In this document: piece after piece, positions 54,182 to 63,330 of the stretch
Layout of the letters: the number at the start of each line of letters is the position of its first letter
How positions within the stretch are numbered: the stretch's first letter is position 1
Source: Hormoscilla sp. GUM202
GTDB taxonomy: Bacteria > Cyanobacteriota > Cyanobacteriia > Cyanobacteriales > Desertifilaceae
Assembly (NCBI GenBank): GCA_005518205.2
Contig: RFFC02000009.1
Location: 124,001 to 188,000 of the forward strand
Length of the DNA stretch: 64,000 bases
Direction: 5' to 3'
The notes under the pieces: generated by a model
What the model was told of the DNA's origin: nothing
Databases searched by the model: none
What the model saw: only the letters and a program-made list of their open reading frames with translations
Program-made: the position numbers and the translations under genes

Positions 54182-54649
54182 TCAAAGTTCTTTTGTCATA
54201 AAAATGCTATTTGGATCATCCGTGTAATCACCAAAAGGCCCACAACGCGTAAATCCAGCCCACTCATAGAGGCGATGCGCTGGTTGAAACGGCCCATGCG
54301 CACCCGTCTCTAAACTCAAACGACGATAGCCACGCCGTTTTGCTTCCTCAATGATGTGTGTCAACACGGCTCTAGCAACACCCTTTCGCCGATGCTGCGA
54401 TGAGGTGCGCATTGACTTGATTTCACCATGTGTTGCATCCAGCTCTTTGAGCGCACCACAGCCTATGAGCACATCTTCATCGCCTATATCATCCCAAACC
54501 GTCCAGAATAATATCTCTGGCACGCGTAACCCTGACAGATCAAGCGCGTGGATACTTTCTGGTGGCGAAATCCGATGCATATCATCCAGATGCTCCTGTA
54601 AAAGTGCATGAATTTCTGGTCCTGTTAAATCATCCAATTTAATTTTCAT
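54182..54649 (-). CDS. GNAT-family N-acetyltransferase
   Basis: 155 residues from ATG 54649 (GAGAGAAAC upstream). GCGALKELDATHGEIKSMRT is the beta4 region, SSQHRRKGVARAVLTHIIEEAKRRG the acetyl-CoA pyrophosphate loop (Q-x-x-R-x-G-V/I-A) and YEWAGFTRCGPFGDY the end. It probably acetylates a small molecule; the substrate is unknown. An alternative ATG lies five codons upstream. Confidence 0.88.
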   Translation of the reverse strand: MKIKLDDLTGPEIHALLQEHLDDMHRISPPESIHALDLSGLRVPEILFWTVWDDIGDEDVLIGCGALKELDATHGEIKSMRTSSQHRRKGVARAVLTHIIEEAKRRGYRRLSLETGAHGPFQPAHRLYEWAGFTRCGPFGDYTDDPNSIFMTKEL

Positions 54650-54664
54650 AGCTGTTTCTCTCAA

Positions 54665-55235
54665 TCATACAAAAGATGAATCTGGAGTCAATAAGTCAGT
54701 GGAGTGGTAAGCGGGTAGATTCAATTGCTTCATTATACACGCTCACCTACTGCTGTATAAATCTCAACCGTCTTCCTCATCAGGCTCTGCGTAGGATGTC
54801 GATGCCTTGGTGATTAATGCTGCAACTCGATCAAAGTTTTACAAAATTGACACTCCTTAGTATTCTCCTGGGGTACTGATGAATTAGTTCTCATATATCA
54901 ATGGTTTGTTCTTGCCAAATGGACAAAATTTCCAGCTCGGCCAAGCTAAAGATACCCTTGGACAGCCTTCCGAGTCAAGCCATTTAGCTAGCGGCAGGCA
55001 ATTTACCCAACTTATTTTAACCCAAGTTGCTACCTATAGCGAGCCGGGGCGTCCTTGTGCAATCTGGTTTTGCCCAACTCCTTATCCTGCAAGGGTTTCA
55101 GTAGGGTGGGCGCCGCCCACCATCACCCGTGCGAGCGCAAACCTTGTCACCACTGCCCAGAAAGCGCTAAAGCGCTTACTACAAACATGGAAAGCGCTAA
55201 AGCGCTTACTACAAACATGACACAAACATGACAGA
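54665..55235. other. Gene-free stretch with a short repeat pair at its end
   Basis: No gene is convincing; a 104-codon frame (54906-55220) ends inside repeats. At 55160-55219 two units of GAAAGCGCTAAAGCGCTTAC-TACAAACAT lie in tandem. Confidence 0.55.
55160..55219. repeat. Two palindromic units with core AAGCGCTAAAGCGCTT
   Basis: Same architecture as the arrays at 29281, 47001 and 47931 but with C-G pairs replacing A-T in the stem. It confirms that the stem, not the exact sequence, is conserved. Confidence 0.88.
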
Positions 55236-55760
55236 CTACGAATGATAGAGTTTTTCATATCCACCTAGACCTAGCAACCAAATTACTACAATTAGCCAGT
55301 GAATAGCTATGGGCGTCCAGATTGAACCACTCTGCCAATAGGCGATCGTGCAGACAAGGCCGAGAAGTCCGGCTAAAGACAGAAAAACTGGATTGGTAAA
55401 TGTCTTCAGTCTAGCCCGATAGAAGGTCAAACCATTCAGCGGATGAGAGATAATGAAAATTGCTAAACTGCCCAATCCCCACAGCAACTGGACTCCGAGA
55501 GAAGGGTTTTCTGCTGGGTGAGGCAGGAGTAAAACCCGAAACACTGTCTCCTCTAATAGCCCAGGGATTAGCAGTGTCATTGCCATTACACTGACAACGG
55601 TTTCCCATGCTGTCTCTACTTTTAGTTGGAGAAAATCAAACTTGAATCCCACGGGCAGGGAAATTATGGTAAATATGCATACTAGCAATGCCGCCCAGAC
55701 CCAAGCTTCGGCATCAGGAATGGTGGAGAATGCCGCCGTGAGGCGATGAACTACGATCAT
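55236..55760 (-). CDS. CPBP (CAAX protease / bacteriocin-processing) membrane protein
   Basis: About 174 residues from ATG 55760. Several membrane helices; LIPGLLEETVFRVLLLP carries EE-x3-R and IISHPLNG and IAIHWLIVVIWL contain the His residues of the CPBP (Abi) family of intramembrane metalloproteases. The open frame extends 51 codons upstream across a CGTTCCCAGGC repeat and would overlap the divergent acylphosphatase, so the shorter form is preferred. Confidence 0.8.
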   Translation of the reverse strand: MIVVHRLTAAFSTIPDAEAWVWAALLVCIFTIISLPVGFKFDFLQLKVETAWETVVSVMAMTLLIPGLLEETVFRVLLLPHPAENPSLGVQLLWGLGSLAIFIISHPLNGLTFYRARLKTFTNPVFLSLAGLLGLVCTIAYWQSGSIWTPIAIHWLIVVIWLLGLGGYEKLYHS

Positions 55761-55794
55761 GATTATCACTGATTGAGCATCTGTAGATAAGTTT

Positions 55795-56166
55795 ATGGAA
55801 AAACCATCACAACCAGAACCAGAAATTGCTGTGTCCCCTGGGAGCGCTAAAAGCACGTTCCCAGGCTTCGCCGTGGGAACGAGAGGGGGGACACAGCAAG
55901 CCCATGTCTTCATTTCGGGCCGAGTCCAGGGCGTCGGCTATCGCTTCTCCACTCGCTCCCAGGCCAAACATTTGGGTGTTGCTGGTTGGGTACGCAATTT
56001 GCCCGATCGCCGAGTCGAAGCTGTCTTTGAAGGACCAGCACCTGCCGTTGAAGCGATGATTCGCTGGTGTTACCACGGACCCCTTGATGCTGCGGTCACA
56101 GATGTCGCGGTTGACTACGAACAGCCTCAAGGTTTACAGGGCTTTGACATCCTCTACACTTTCTAA
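55795..56166 (+). CDS. acyP: Acylphosphatase with repeat-derived N-terminus
   Basis: 123 residues. From residue 36, AHVFISGRVQGVGYRFSTRSQAKHLGVAGWVRNLPD shows the acylphosphatase motif with the catalytic Arg (GYRF) and Asn (VRN); FEGPAPAVEAMIRWCYHGP follows. It hydrolyses acyl phosphates. The usual length is about 90 residues; the additional 30 (SPGSAKSTFPGFAVGTRGGT) are translated from a CGTTCCCAGGCTTCGCCGTG palindrome inserted in frame between the start codon and the domain. Confidence 0.9.
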   Translation: MEKPSQPEPEIAVSPGSAKSTFPGFAVGTRGGTQQAHVFISGRVQGVGYRFSTRSQAKHLGVAGWVRNLPDRRVEAVFEGPAPAVEAMIRWCYHGPLDAAVTDVAVDYEQPQGLQGFDILYTF

Positions 56167-56460
56167 ATCCCTGCTACATATCTTCGTTATGCCCTGTGAG
56201 CGATGGTGGGCCGCAGCCCACCCTACTGGTTTTCAGCAATCAAAAGGCGGACTTGTATGATATATACTAGCGTTTTGATTACCCATGCTAGCTTTTTACT
56301 ATATATACTAGCGTTTTCATCATGCCAACAAGCCTTTTTGCTATATGCTAGCGTTTTGATTATGTATTAGCGTTTTTGTCACCTCTAGCAGCGTTTAAGC
56401 TTTGTCAGCTTTCGGTTCCTGTAAAATCGCCACCTTCCGTTCGCGCAGCGTGGCGCAGCC
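56167..56460. repeat. Degenerate tandem repeat around CTAGCGTTTT
   Basis: Five or six imperfect units of about 30 bp (TATATACTAGCGTTTTGATT) run from 56258 to 56396. Before them is a GGTGGGCCGCAGCCCACC palindrome. Not CRISPR, since the units drift and spacers are not of constant size. Confidence 0.75.
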
Positions 56461-56667
56461 ATGTCTACTGTTTGTCAGGTGAGCAATGGGAACCCTATGG
56501 TAACTACCGGCGAGCCTCATGCGATCGATGCCTTAGAACAGTGGGTAGTGCGATTAGCGCGACCGCCCGACTTGTGCTCCGTCCGTACCAGGGCAGGGGC
56601 CCAGTTTCTCATCGGTATTCCCATTCTACAACCTCAACAACTGTTGCGCAAGCCTACCACATCTTAA
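56461..56667 (+). CDS. Small hypothetical protein
   Basis: A 68-codon frame right after a GCGCAGCGTGGCGCAGCC repeat. PHAIDALEQWVVRLARPPD looks coding, but I know no family. It may be a remnant. Confidence 0.3.
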   Translation: MSTVCQVSNGNPMVTTGEPHAIDALEQWVVRLARPPDLCSVRTRAGAQFLIGIPILQPQQLLRKPTTS

Positions 56668-56693
56668 TGACTATAATTAATTAAGAGTTGAAA

Positions 56694-56948
56694 TTAGTGA
56701 TGCTGCGCGAGCAAACTTTTTTTGAATTTACTGACGCGACTGGATAAAAATGCTTGCGCTTCTTCTGGCAAAAAACTAACTTGAGGACGATCGCGAATTA
56801 GCAGCAACCAATGGCTGGCGCTCCCGTGAGGGATACGGGAATCTACTAGCTTTAATTTCCATTCTTCTATGGGAGTTTTTGGGATAATCTGCCAGTTGCC
56901 GTCAAGATTACATTTGCAAACGAACCCCCAGGCTATGGCTGGCGCCAC
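56694..56948 (-). CDS. Hypothetical protein
   Basis: 84 residues; LVDSRIPHGSASHWLLLIRD and FLPEEAQAFLSSRVSKFKKSLL read like a conserved protein. The N-terminus lies within a GGCTGGCGCCACGCTGCGCG repeat, so the original start has probably been altered. Confidence 0.5.
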   Translation of the reverse strand: MAPAIAWGFVCKCNLDGNWQIIPKTPIEEWKLKLVDSRIPHGSASHWLLLIRDRPQVSFLPEEAQAFLSSRVSKFKKSLLAQHH

Positions 56949-57058
56949 GCTGCGCGATCGGCTTGGGTTAAGAGACTCTCAGTCATGGTTTTTTTGCTCC
57001 AATGTTGGCTCATGTTTTAATCTCAACTGAACTAATTTATGACAATTTGCTCATATTA

Positions 57059-58228
57059 TTATTTTAGCGATCGCATAAACTTTTCTAACCTATCCATCCC
57101 CTTCTCGATCGTAGTCATGTCAGTGGCATATGATAAGCGGATATGGTCGTCAGCCCCAAAAGCAATTCCCGGAATCACTGCCACCTGCTGCGATTCTAAC
57201 AGAGAATTGCTAAATTCCCGAGAATTCAAACCTGTTTTGCTAATATCTACAAATAGGTAGAACGCTCCGGTAGGTTTCACGACACAGCTGAGTCCGGGTA
57301 TGGCATTTATCCTTTCTAGCATTACCTCTCGCCGTTGGGAAAAAGCCAGGCGCATTCGTTCTACACAATCTTGGGACTCTGACAAGGCCGCGATCGCCCC
57401 ATACTGCGCGAATGTACAGACATTTGATGTACTATGTCCTTGGAGCTTACTACAAGCTTTTATCAGTTCTACTGCACCCGCTAGATAGCCAACCCGCCAA
57501 CCCGTCATCGAGTAAGCTTTGGCAAACCCATTGCTGACGATCGTGCGGACAAAGGCTTCGTGGCTAACCGCACCGATACTCAAATGTTCTGCACCCTGAT
57601 AGAGAATCTTCTCATAAATCTCGTCCGAAACTACCAGAATATCCTGCTCCACCACCACCTCTGCCAGGGCAGAGATCTCCGCTGGCGTATAAACCATTCC
57701 CGTAGGATTGGAAGGAGAATTGAGCACAAACAGCTTCGTTTGCGGTGTTACAGCCTGACGCAGCTGTGCGGGAGTGATTTTATATCCAGTAGCGGCAGTT
57801 GTCTGTACCAACACCGGCGTTCCACCGGCCAATTTCACCATTTCCGGGTAACTCACCCAGTAGGGAACGGGGATAATTACCTCATCCCCCGGTTCGATCA
57901 GGGCCATCATCATGTTGTACAGAGAATGCTTGCCACCGTTGGTGACAATCACATTTTCCGCTGTATAATTCAGTTGATTATCCTGTTGCAGCTTGCGGGC
58001 GATCGCCTCTCGCAACAAAGGTTCCCCTGCTGCCGGGCCATACCTAGTTTTGCCCTCATCCAGTGCTTGCTGGGCTGCGGCCTTAATATGGGCCGGTGTA
58101 TCAAAGTCCGGTTCCCCAGCGCTGAAACTACAGACATCAATCCCTTCTGCCTTCATCCCCAGGGCCTTGGCGGTAACACTCAAGGTTAAGGAAGGCGTTA
58201 CCCGATCTACTCTTGCTGCCAGCTTCAT
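57059..58228 (-). CDS. Class I PLP-dependent aminotransferase (AspC-like)
   Basis: 389 residues from ATG 58228 (TTG 58237 also possible). [42 protein letters not shown] (Asn that binds PLP), [12 protein letters not shown] (Asp/Tyr) and [17 protein letters not shown] with the Schiff-base Lys near residue 237 identify a type I-gamma aspartate/prephenate aminotransferase. It makes aspartate from oxaloacetate and probably arogenate from prephenate. Confidence 0.93.
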   Translation of the reverse strand: MKLAARVDRVTPSLTLSVTAKALGMKAEGIDVCSFSAGEPDFDTPAHIKAAAQQALDEGKTRYGPAAGEPLLREAIARKLQQDNQLNYTAENVIVTNGGKHSLYNMMMALIEPGDEVIIPVPYWVSYPEMVKLAGGTPVLVQTTAATGYKITPAQLRQAVTPQTKLFVLNSPSNPTGMVYTPAEISALAEVVVEQDILVVSDEIYEKILYQGAEHLSIGAVSHEAFVRTIVSNGFAKAYSMTGWRVGYLAGAVELIKACSKLQGHSTSNVCTFAQYGAIAALSESQDCVERMRLAFSQRREVMLERINAIPGLSCVVKPTGAFYLFVDISKTGLNSREFSNSLLESQQVAVIPGIAFGADDHIRLSYATDMTTIEKGMDRLEKFMRSLK

Positions 58229-58486
58229 TGTGACCAAACCCTCACAGACTTCTATAAATGTCGCTTTCTAGTGTCCCAGAGTCCCTTGAGACTGGCTCGG
58301 TGATTAAAGTTTTTTTTATGGTTCGAGCACTTCCGGACACCGGCAAATAATCAAACGTTAACTTAAGTTAAACAAAACCTTGATATTATATATTTTTTTA
58401 ACGATATTTGTCTAAATTGCTTCAGTCAGATCAAATCAGAGCAAACTACGATTACTATATGTTTGCTCCTGTGAGGGCTGTTGCTT

Positions 58487-58900
58487 ATGACAGATGTAGC
58501 TCACTACTATAGAATCCTGGAACTACAACCGGGGGCTTCCCTAGAGGAGATTCTCCAAGGTTATAAGGATTTGGCAATCGTCTGGCACCCCGATCGCTTT
58601 GTCCAGTTTCCCCGGTTGCAACAGAAGGCTCATGAGAAAATGAGACAAATCAATGAAGCTCGCGATCGCTTGCGATCTTTACTGACCGTTCCCCCAACCC
58701 GGGCCCCCCAACCGCCCAAAACCCGCAAAGGTGCTGGCCATTCGGGCCCTGTCCGAGTCCAGCAGCCCAAGCCAGCCGACTATCAGCGGACCCTGGATGA
58801 TTATATCAAAGCAAGGTCGAGCCAACAACCGGTGTCTCCTAAGAGCCCTAGTCGCAGAAAAGAGAAGACACCACCCGATCCTTGTGAGTGGTTGGATTGA
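58487..58900 (+). CDS. Short J-domain protein
   Basis: About 137 residues. YYRILELQPGASLEEILQGYKDLAIVWHPDRF contains the HPD triad that stimulates DnaK; the J domain fills residues 1-65 and a Pro/Lys-rich disordered tail follows, ending PCEWLD. No Cys-rich region, so it is a DnaJ type III co-chaperone. ATG 58487 is preferred to TTG 58481. Divergent from the aminotransferase. Confidence 0.87.
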   Translation: MTDVAHYYRILELQPGASLEEILQGYKDLAIVWHPDRFVQFPRLQQKAHEKMRQINEARDRLRSLLTVPPTRAPQPPKTRKGAGHSGPVRVQQPKPADYQRTLDDYIKARSSQQPVSPKSPSRRKEKTPPDPCEWLD

Positions 58901-58911
58901 GCCTTTATAGC

Positions 58912-59313
58912 ATGAGTTTTAATTTTAGTCAAGTATTTGTTACTCTAGCAGCTGAGGATAGGTCGAAAATGCTGGCATTCTATGTCGGGCTGCTGGGACG
59001 GCAACCGGATGCCATCGTCGGAGAGCAGTATGCGGAATTTCAGCTGCCGGGGTTGCGCTTGGGGATATTTAAGCCAAAAAACTCCCACGCCGGTGAATTT
59101 GAGAGCAAATCCAGTGGTAGTATGAGTTTATGCTTAGAAGTGGATGACTTGGAAAGGGCGATCGCCCATCTACGGACTCTAGGTTATGCACCAGCTGGAG
59201 AGATTATAGGTGCATCCCACGGCAGAGAAATCTACGCTTACGATCCGCAAGGCAATCGGTTAATTCTACATCAGTCGGTTCTCAAGGATGCCAATGTCGA
59301 GCAGGCAAATTAG
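58912..59313 (+). CDS. VOC-superfamily (glyoxalase-like) protein
   Basis: 133 residues. FSQVFVTLAAEDRSKMLAFYVGLLGRQPD and LCLEVDDLERAIAHLRTLGY ... IYAYDPQGNRLILHQ fit the paired beta-alpha-beta modules of the vicinal oxygen chelate fold. His/Glu metal ligands are not fully obvious, so the activity (dioxygenase, glyoxalase or resistance) is uncertain. It follows the J-domain gene by 11 bases. Confidence 0.85.
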   Translation: MSFNFSQVFVTLAAEDRSKMLAFYVGLLGRQPDAIVGEQYAEFQLPGLRLGIFKPKNSHAGEFESKSSGSMSLCLEVDDLERAIAHLRTLGYAPAGEIIGASHGREIYAYDPQGNRLILHQSVLKDANVEQAN

Positions 59314-59383
59314 AATATTGACAGGATAAAACGCTAGTTTTAGCCCATTTGCGTAGCATTCGGCAGAAATCTCCCTCATTATC

Positions 59384-59932
59384 GTGTCAAACCCAAACTA
59401 CCAGATCTTAAAATCTCCTTCTGAGTATCGCCGTTGTCAGATCTGGGTGCCGGATCTGACGGACCCCTTAGCAGCAATTAATGTCGGGGACAAGTATTAC
59501 AGTCTGCTGAAAGTCGTCCCCGACGAGCAAAAAGCCCTAGAATTAGCAGAAAAGCTAGTCAAGCGGGGAGATAATGTAGTGCTGACCGCTACACCAAAAG
59601 GCTCTGCTATCTGGGTCTGGGAAGCACAAGCATACTTAAAATCCCTGCAAAAATCCTCTGCACCTGCCAGTCCCCCGACTCAATCAGCAAATTCGGCAAT
59701 CTTAGACCGATCGCAGTATCAACCCTGTAAGATTAAGGTGCCCGATGTGAAAAAGCAATTGGCCGCTATTGAGGTCTCGGGCAAATATTATAGTTTCCTC
59801 AAAAACGTTCCCGATCGGGATAAAGCTTTACAAATTGCCGAGAAATTGACTAATGAAGGGGATAAAGTATTGTTGACCCAAACTAGAAAAGGTTATCTGA
59901 TCTGGGTTTTTGAACCAGATGCATATTTGTAA
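59384..59932 (+). CDS. Tandem-domain hypothetical protein
   Basis: 182 residues, GTG start. Two homologous halves of about 70 residues: YRRCQIWVPDLTDPLAAINVGDKYYSLLKVVPD and YQPCKIKVPDVKKQLAAIEVSGKYYSFLKNVPD, each followed by KALELAEKL / KALQIAEKL and IWVWEAQAYL / IWVFEPDAYL. A Pro/Ser linker joins them. I know no function; the pattern is reminiscent of small cyanobacterial proteins. No catalytic motif is evident. Confidence 0.8.
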   Translation: MSNPNYQILKSPSEYRRCQIWVPDLTDPLAAINVGDKYYSLLKVVPDEQKALELAEKLVKRGDNVVLTATPKGSAIWVWEAQAYLKSLQKSSAPASPPTQSANSAILDRSQYQPCKIKVPDVKKQLAAIEVSGKYYSFLKNVPDRDKALQIAEKLTNEGDKVLLTQTRKGYLIWVFEPDAYL

Positions 59933-59941
59933 ATAGTAAAT

Positions 59942-60440
59942 TGATAATTTTCAATCCTGCTGGTTCCCAGGGTCTCCCTGGGAACCAGGGAAATTCTCAA
60001 TTCAACAATTGCCTCGTGGGGTCTCCCTGGTCACGTTCCCTTGAGGCTCTGCCTCGTGACTGCGCTCACTCACAGGAGTCCAGTGCAGATCGCAAGAGGC
60101 AGAGCCTCAGACTGTTGGTTCCCAGGGAGACCCTGGGAACCAGGGAAGGTTGCCTCGTGACCATGGTCTCCCTGGTCACGTTCCCTTGAGGCTCTGCCTC
60201 GTAACGGCGCTCACTCACAGGAGTACCATGCAGCTCACAAGAGGCAGAGCCTCAGACTGCTGGTTCCCAGGGAGACCCTGGGAACCAGGGAAGGTTGCCT
60301 CGTGGGGTCTCCCTGGTCACGTTCCCTTGAGGCTCTGCCTCGTGACCTAAAGTGCTCACTCACAGGAGTACCATGCAGCTCACAAGAGGCAGAGCCTCAG
60401 ACTGTTGGTTCCCAGGGAGACCCTGGGAACCAGGGAAAAT
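59942..60440. repeat. Three tandem 141-145 bp composite repeats
   Basis: Units starting at about 60021, 60166 and 60307 share GTCTCCCTGGTCACGTTCCC, GAGGCTCTGCCTCGTGAC, ACTCACAGGAGTACCATGCA, AGAGGCAGAGCCTCAGACTG and GGTTCCCAGGGAGACCCTGG in the same order. Each module is palindromic or has its inverse in the unit. Confidence 0.9.
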
Positions 60441-60485
60441 TCAACAATTCTCAATTCAACAATTCTCAATTCAACAATTGGTCAA

Positions 60486-61709
60486 TCACTCGACTTGAAT
60501 GCGGGCAAGAGATGTTTTGGTATAGTAATGCAGTAAAATCTGCTGGTAGTTGTATCCCCGTCGAGCTAAGGCGTTAGCGCCATACTGAGACATGCCCAGT
60601 CCATGTCCGAAACCGCGACCGACTACTTGGAAACTGCTTGGGGGAGACTCGGCCTCCTCGATATTTTTCTCTTCGGTGGCATCTTCGACTAGCACTTCCC
60701 TGTCGCGCCCTTCGTATAGGGGACTGATAGTAAATAAAGTGCTTTTCAGGTTTAGCAGTTTCCGCAGTTCCTTGCCAGTGACGACTTTGGACCCTTCATC
60801 ACCGATGACTTTCATGGTGATAATCCGTCCGTGAGGTGTGGTACGCTCTGGAGTTAGGGATAAAATCTTGCCGATCCCGCTAATTAAACTGCTGAGTTGT
60901 TCGCTGGAGAAGGTTTTTTTCCATTCGTACACGGGTGCTTTCTGATCGAAGTCGGGAACTGCTCGCAAGTAGGGTAGGGGCGCTGTCCAGATATCTTCGA
61001 CATTTTCCGTGTGCCCTCCTGATGAGGAGTGGAAAACGGCTTCGATAATCTTACCATCGTGGATGAGAACTTGACCAGCGGTGGCATTTACGGCTTGTTG
61101 GGTGCTGAGATATTCATCTTCGACGCCTTTGTAAACTTGCCAAGTAGTGGTATTGCCGACATCATAGATTGTATTGGCGGTCCTCTCCCGCCGATACAAG
61201 GCGTAGGAACGGGCGGACACTGCTTGGGCTTTCAGGGCTTCCAGGGGCCAGCTAGCGGGCATTTCCCCTCCTAAGACGCTGTACAGATAATGTTCGATGT
61301 CTACGTAGTTGACAGCAGTGAGTCCTTCTTCACTGGGTACTAGGAGGACGCGCCCCCGATACCAGCGATCGCCTATCCAGACTAAACCATTATCTGCGGG
61401 TTCAATCCAAATTTGACTGGCTTGCCATTTGGATAGGGCAACAGTGCTATCCTGGGGTTGAGCGACAAACCCCGACATCGCCTTCAGTTCTCCGAGGGTT
61501 TCCCCAGCAGCATTCTTGACTGTGGCCGCCGAGGAACTGCCCACTTGCACTTGCTTGACTTCTCGTTCGATCGCAACTCGCATTTCTAAGGCAGCTGCTA
61601 GGTTGGGATTGAACATCGCTATCCACAATAGCAGAGTCACCCACCAATGTTTTCCTAACTGGGCAAATAGGAAGTATCGTCGAAATATCATCTGTGTTTT
61701 TTCCCTCAT
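60486..61709 (-). CDS. SpoIID/LytB domain protein
   Basis: 407 residues with an N-terminal signal (LGKHWWVTLLLWIAMFNPNLAAA). YVDIEHYLYSVLGGEMPASWPLEALKAQAVSARSYAL and VFHSSSGGHTENVEDIW, and GRGFGHGLGMSQYGANALA are the SpoIID motifs; the Glu in GGEM is the candidate catalytic residue. SpoIID proteins are lytic transglycosylases that trim peptidoglycan. In cyanobacteria such proteins are thought to act on septal or cell-wall peptidoglycan; the exact role here is not known. Confidence 0.9.
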   Translation of the reverse strand: MREKTQMIFRRYFLFAQLGKHWWVTLLLWIAMFNPNLAAALEMRVAIEREVKQVQVGSSSAATVKNAAGETLGELKAMSGFVAQPQDSTVALSKWQASQIWIEPADNGLVWIGDRWYRGRVLLVPSEEGLTAVNYVDIEHYLYSVLGGEMPASWPLEALKAQAVSARSYALYRRERTANTIYDVGNTTTWQVYKGVEDEYLSTQQAVNATAGQVLIHDGKIIEAVFHSSSGGHTENVEDIWTAPLPYLRAVPDFDQKAPVYEWKKTFSSEQLSSLISGIGKILSLTPERTTPHGRIITMKVIGDEGSKVVTGKELRKLLNLKSTLFTISPLYEGRDREVLVEDATEEKNIEEAESPPSSFQVVGRGFGHGLGMSQYGANALARRGYNYQQILLHYYTKTSLARIQVE

Positions 61710-61872
61710 GCTAACCAGAGAAGCTGAGACGGCCCCTAGGGGCGCGATGGTTTCGGCCCGGATCGCCTTTGTGACTCAATGCTCGCCCCACAGACGTGAC
61801 CGAATTTCGGGTTAATATGATAAAATCATCTCAGAACTCACATCAACTCTCTATTATAGATATAAAAGCGTT

Positions 61873-62808
61873 TTGCAGATTACATTCCTAGGAACCAGCT
61901 CCGGTGTACCCACCCGATCGCGCAACGTGTCGGCGATCGCCCTACGCCTACCGCAAAAGGCAGAGGTCTGGCTGTTTGACTGCGGGGAAGGCACTCAGCA
62001 CCAGTTTCTGCGCAGCGACCTGAGAGTCAGTCAGTTGCGACGGATATTTGTCACCCACATGCACGGGGACCATATTTTCGGCTTGATGGGTCTGTTGGCC
62101 AGTTGCGGCTTGGCGGGTAATATGGATCGGATTGATATCTACGGTCCGCCAAAGCTGAATGAGTATCTGCAAGGTTGTCTGCGCTGCTCCCAAACTCATT
62201 TATCTTATCCCCTAAAGGTCCACGAGGTGGAGCCGGGAGTGATATTTGAGAATGAAGAATTTACTGTCACCTGCGGTCCTTTGCACCATCGGGTGCCCGC
62301 CTTTGGTTACCGGATCGCGGAAAAAGACCGACCGGGACGCTTTAATGTGGAAAAAGCTAAGGCTTTAGGCATTCCCTCGGGTCCGGTTTATGGTAGGCTG
62401 AAGCGCGGGGAATGGGTAGAACTGCCTGATGGTCGCAAGATTAATGGTGCTTCTTTGTGCGGTCCCACTCAACCGGGACGCAAGTTTGTCTATTGTACCG
62501 ATACTATCTTCTGCGATCGGGCGGTGGAGTTGGCCCAGCAGGCAGATGTCTTGGTTCACGAGGCGACTTTTGCCCATCAAGATGCTCAAATGGCTTACGA
62601 TCGCCTGCATTCTACCAGTACAATGGCGGCCCAAGTGGCTCATTTAGCCCAGGTGAAGCAGTTGATTATGACTCATTTTAGCCCCCGCTACGCTCCCGGT
62701 AATGCGATCGGGCTGGATAATTTACTGGAAGAAGCGCGGGCGATTTTCCCCCACACGAAAATGGCTTATGATTTTTTCACTTATGATGTGCCCGTGTCCC
62801 GCGAGTAA
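61873..62808 (+). CDS. rnz: Ribonuclease Z
   Basis: 311 residues, TTG start giving [31 protein letters not shown] (His62, His64, Asp66, His67) is the metallo-beta-lactamase zinc motif; [15 protein letters not shown] and MTHFSPRY supply the other ligands. It removes the 3' trailer of tRNA precursors, necessary as neither tRNA gene here encodes CCA. Confidence 0.95.
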   Translation: MQITFLGTSSGVPTRSRNVSAIALRLPQKAEVWLFDCGEGTQHQFLRSDLRVSQLRRIFVTHMHGDHIFGLMGLLASCGLAGNMDRIDIYGPPKLNEYLQGCLRCSQTHLSYPLKVHEVEPGVIFENEEFTVTCGPLHHRVPAFGYRIAEKDRPGRFNVEKAKALGIPSGPVYGRLKRGEWVELPDGRKINGASLCGPTQPGRKFVYCTDTIFCDRAVELAQQADVLVHEATFAHQDAQMAYDRLHSTSTMAAQVAHLAQVKQLIMTHFSPRYAPGNAIGLDNLLEEARAIFPHTKMAYDFFTYDVPVSRE

Positions 62809-62820
62809 GATTGGTTCGCA

Positions 62821-63240
62821 ATGAATGCGGATAAAATGATTCACATTTTACAGGCAAATAGATTGATGCGATCGGCCTCTGAAATCGCAGCGTTTGAGAA
62901 CGCCTTAACTGAACTGGCCCAAAATCCCGAAAACCGCTGGTTACCCGAGTTGCATCTAGTTTTAGACGATCGCTGTCAGCAGCAGGAAGTGATGTGGGAT
63001 TTGATCCATTTTCTAGAATCCTTTGATATGAAAGCACAACTGCTCGCTTTTGTCAAGGTTCTGCCGGAGTTGATGGCGCGGGCCCCAGAATGGACAAAGA
63101 TCCTCCATTACCGCATTTGTAATGATGAATCTGCTAGAGTTTTATATGAAGAAATTTTGCTAGACCAAGACCTTGAAGTTGGGAAGATTCTAGAATCATT
63201 AAAGGCATATATCTCGGACAATGATAAGGCGATCGCGTGA
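62821..63240 (+). CDS. Imm30-like protein
   Basis: 139 all-helical residues: LPELHLVLDDRCQQQEVMWDLIHFLESFD is close to the Imm30 immunity pattern (acidic, EVMW, HxxE). Imm30 proteins protect against contact-dependent toxins, but stand-alone copies in cyanobacteria may have another role. It starts 12 bases after rnz ends and is likely cotranscribed. Confidence 0.6.
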   Translation: MNADKMIHILQANRLMRSASEIAAFENALTELAQNPENRWLPELHLVLDDRCQQQEVMWDLIHFLESFDMKAQLLAFVKVLPELMARAPEWTKILHYRICNDESARVLYEEILLDQDLEVGKILESLKAYISDNDKAIA

Positions 63241-63330
63241 ATATTCAGAAACCGGGTTTCTTTCTGAGATCTCGGTTGGACTGCCAAGATTGTCGCAGAA
63301 ACCCGGTTTCTTGCTTGGGGCGATCGCATC

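Noticed and set aside
54906..55220. 104-codon forward frame
   Set aside because: Its end is made by the GCGCTAAAGCGC repeats and the rest has no protein-like pattern.
61516..61815. 99-codon forward frame opposite the SpoIID-like gene
   Set aside because: Antisense shadow of a well-supported gene; no motif.
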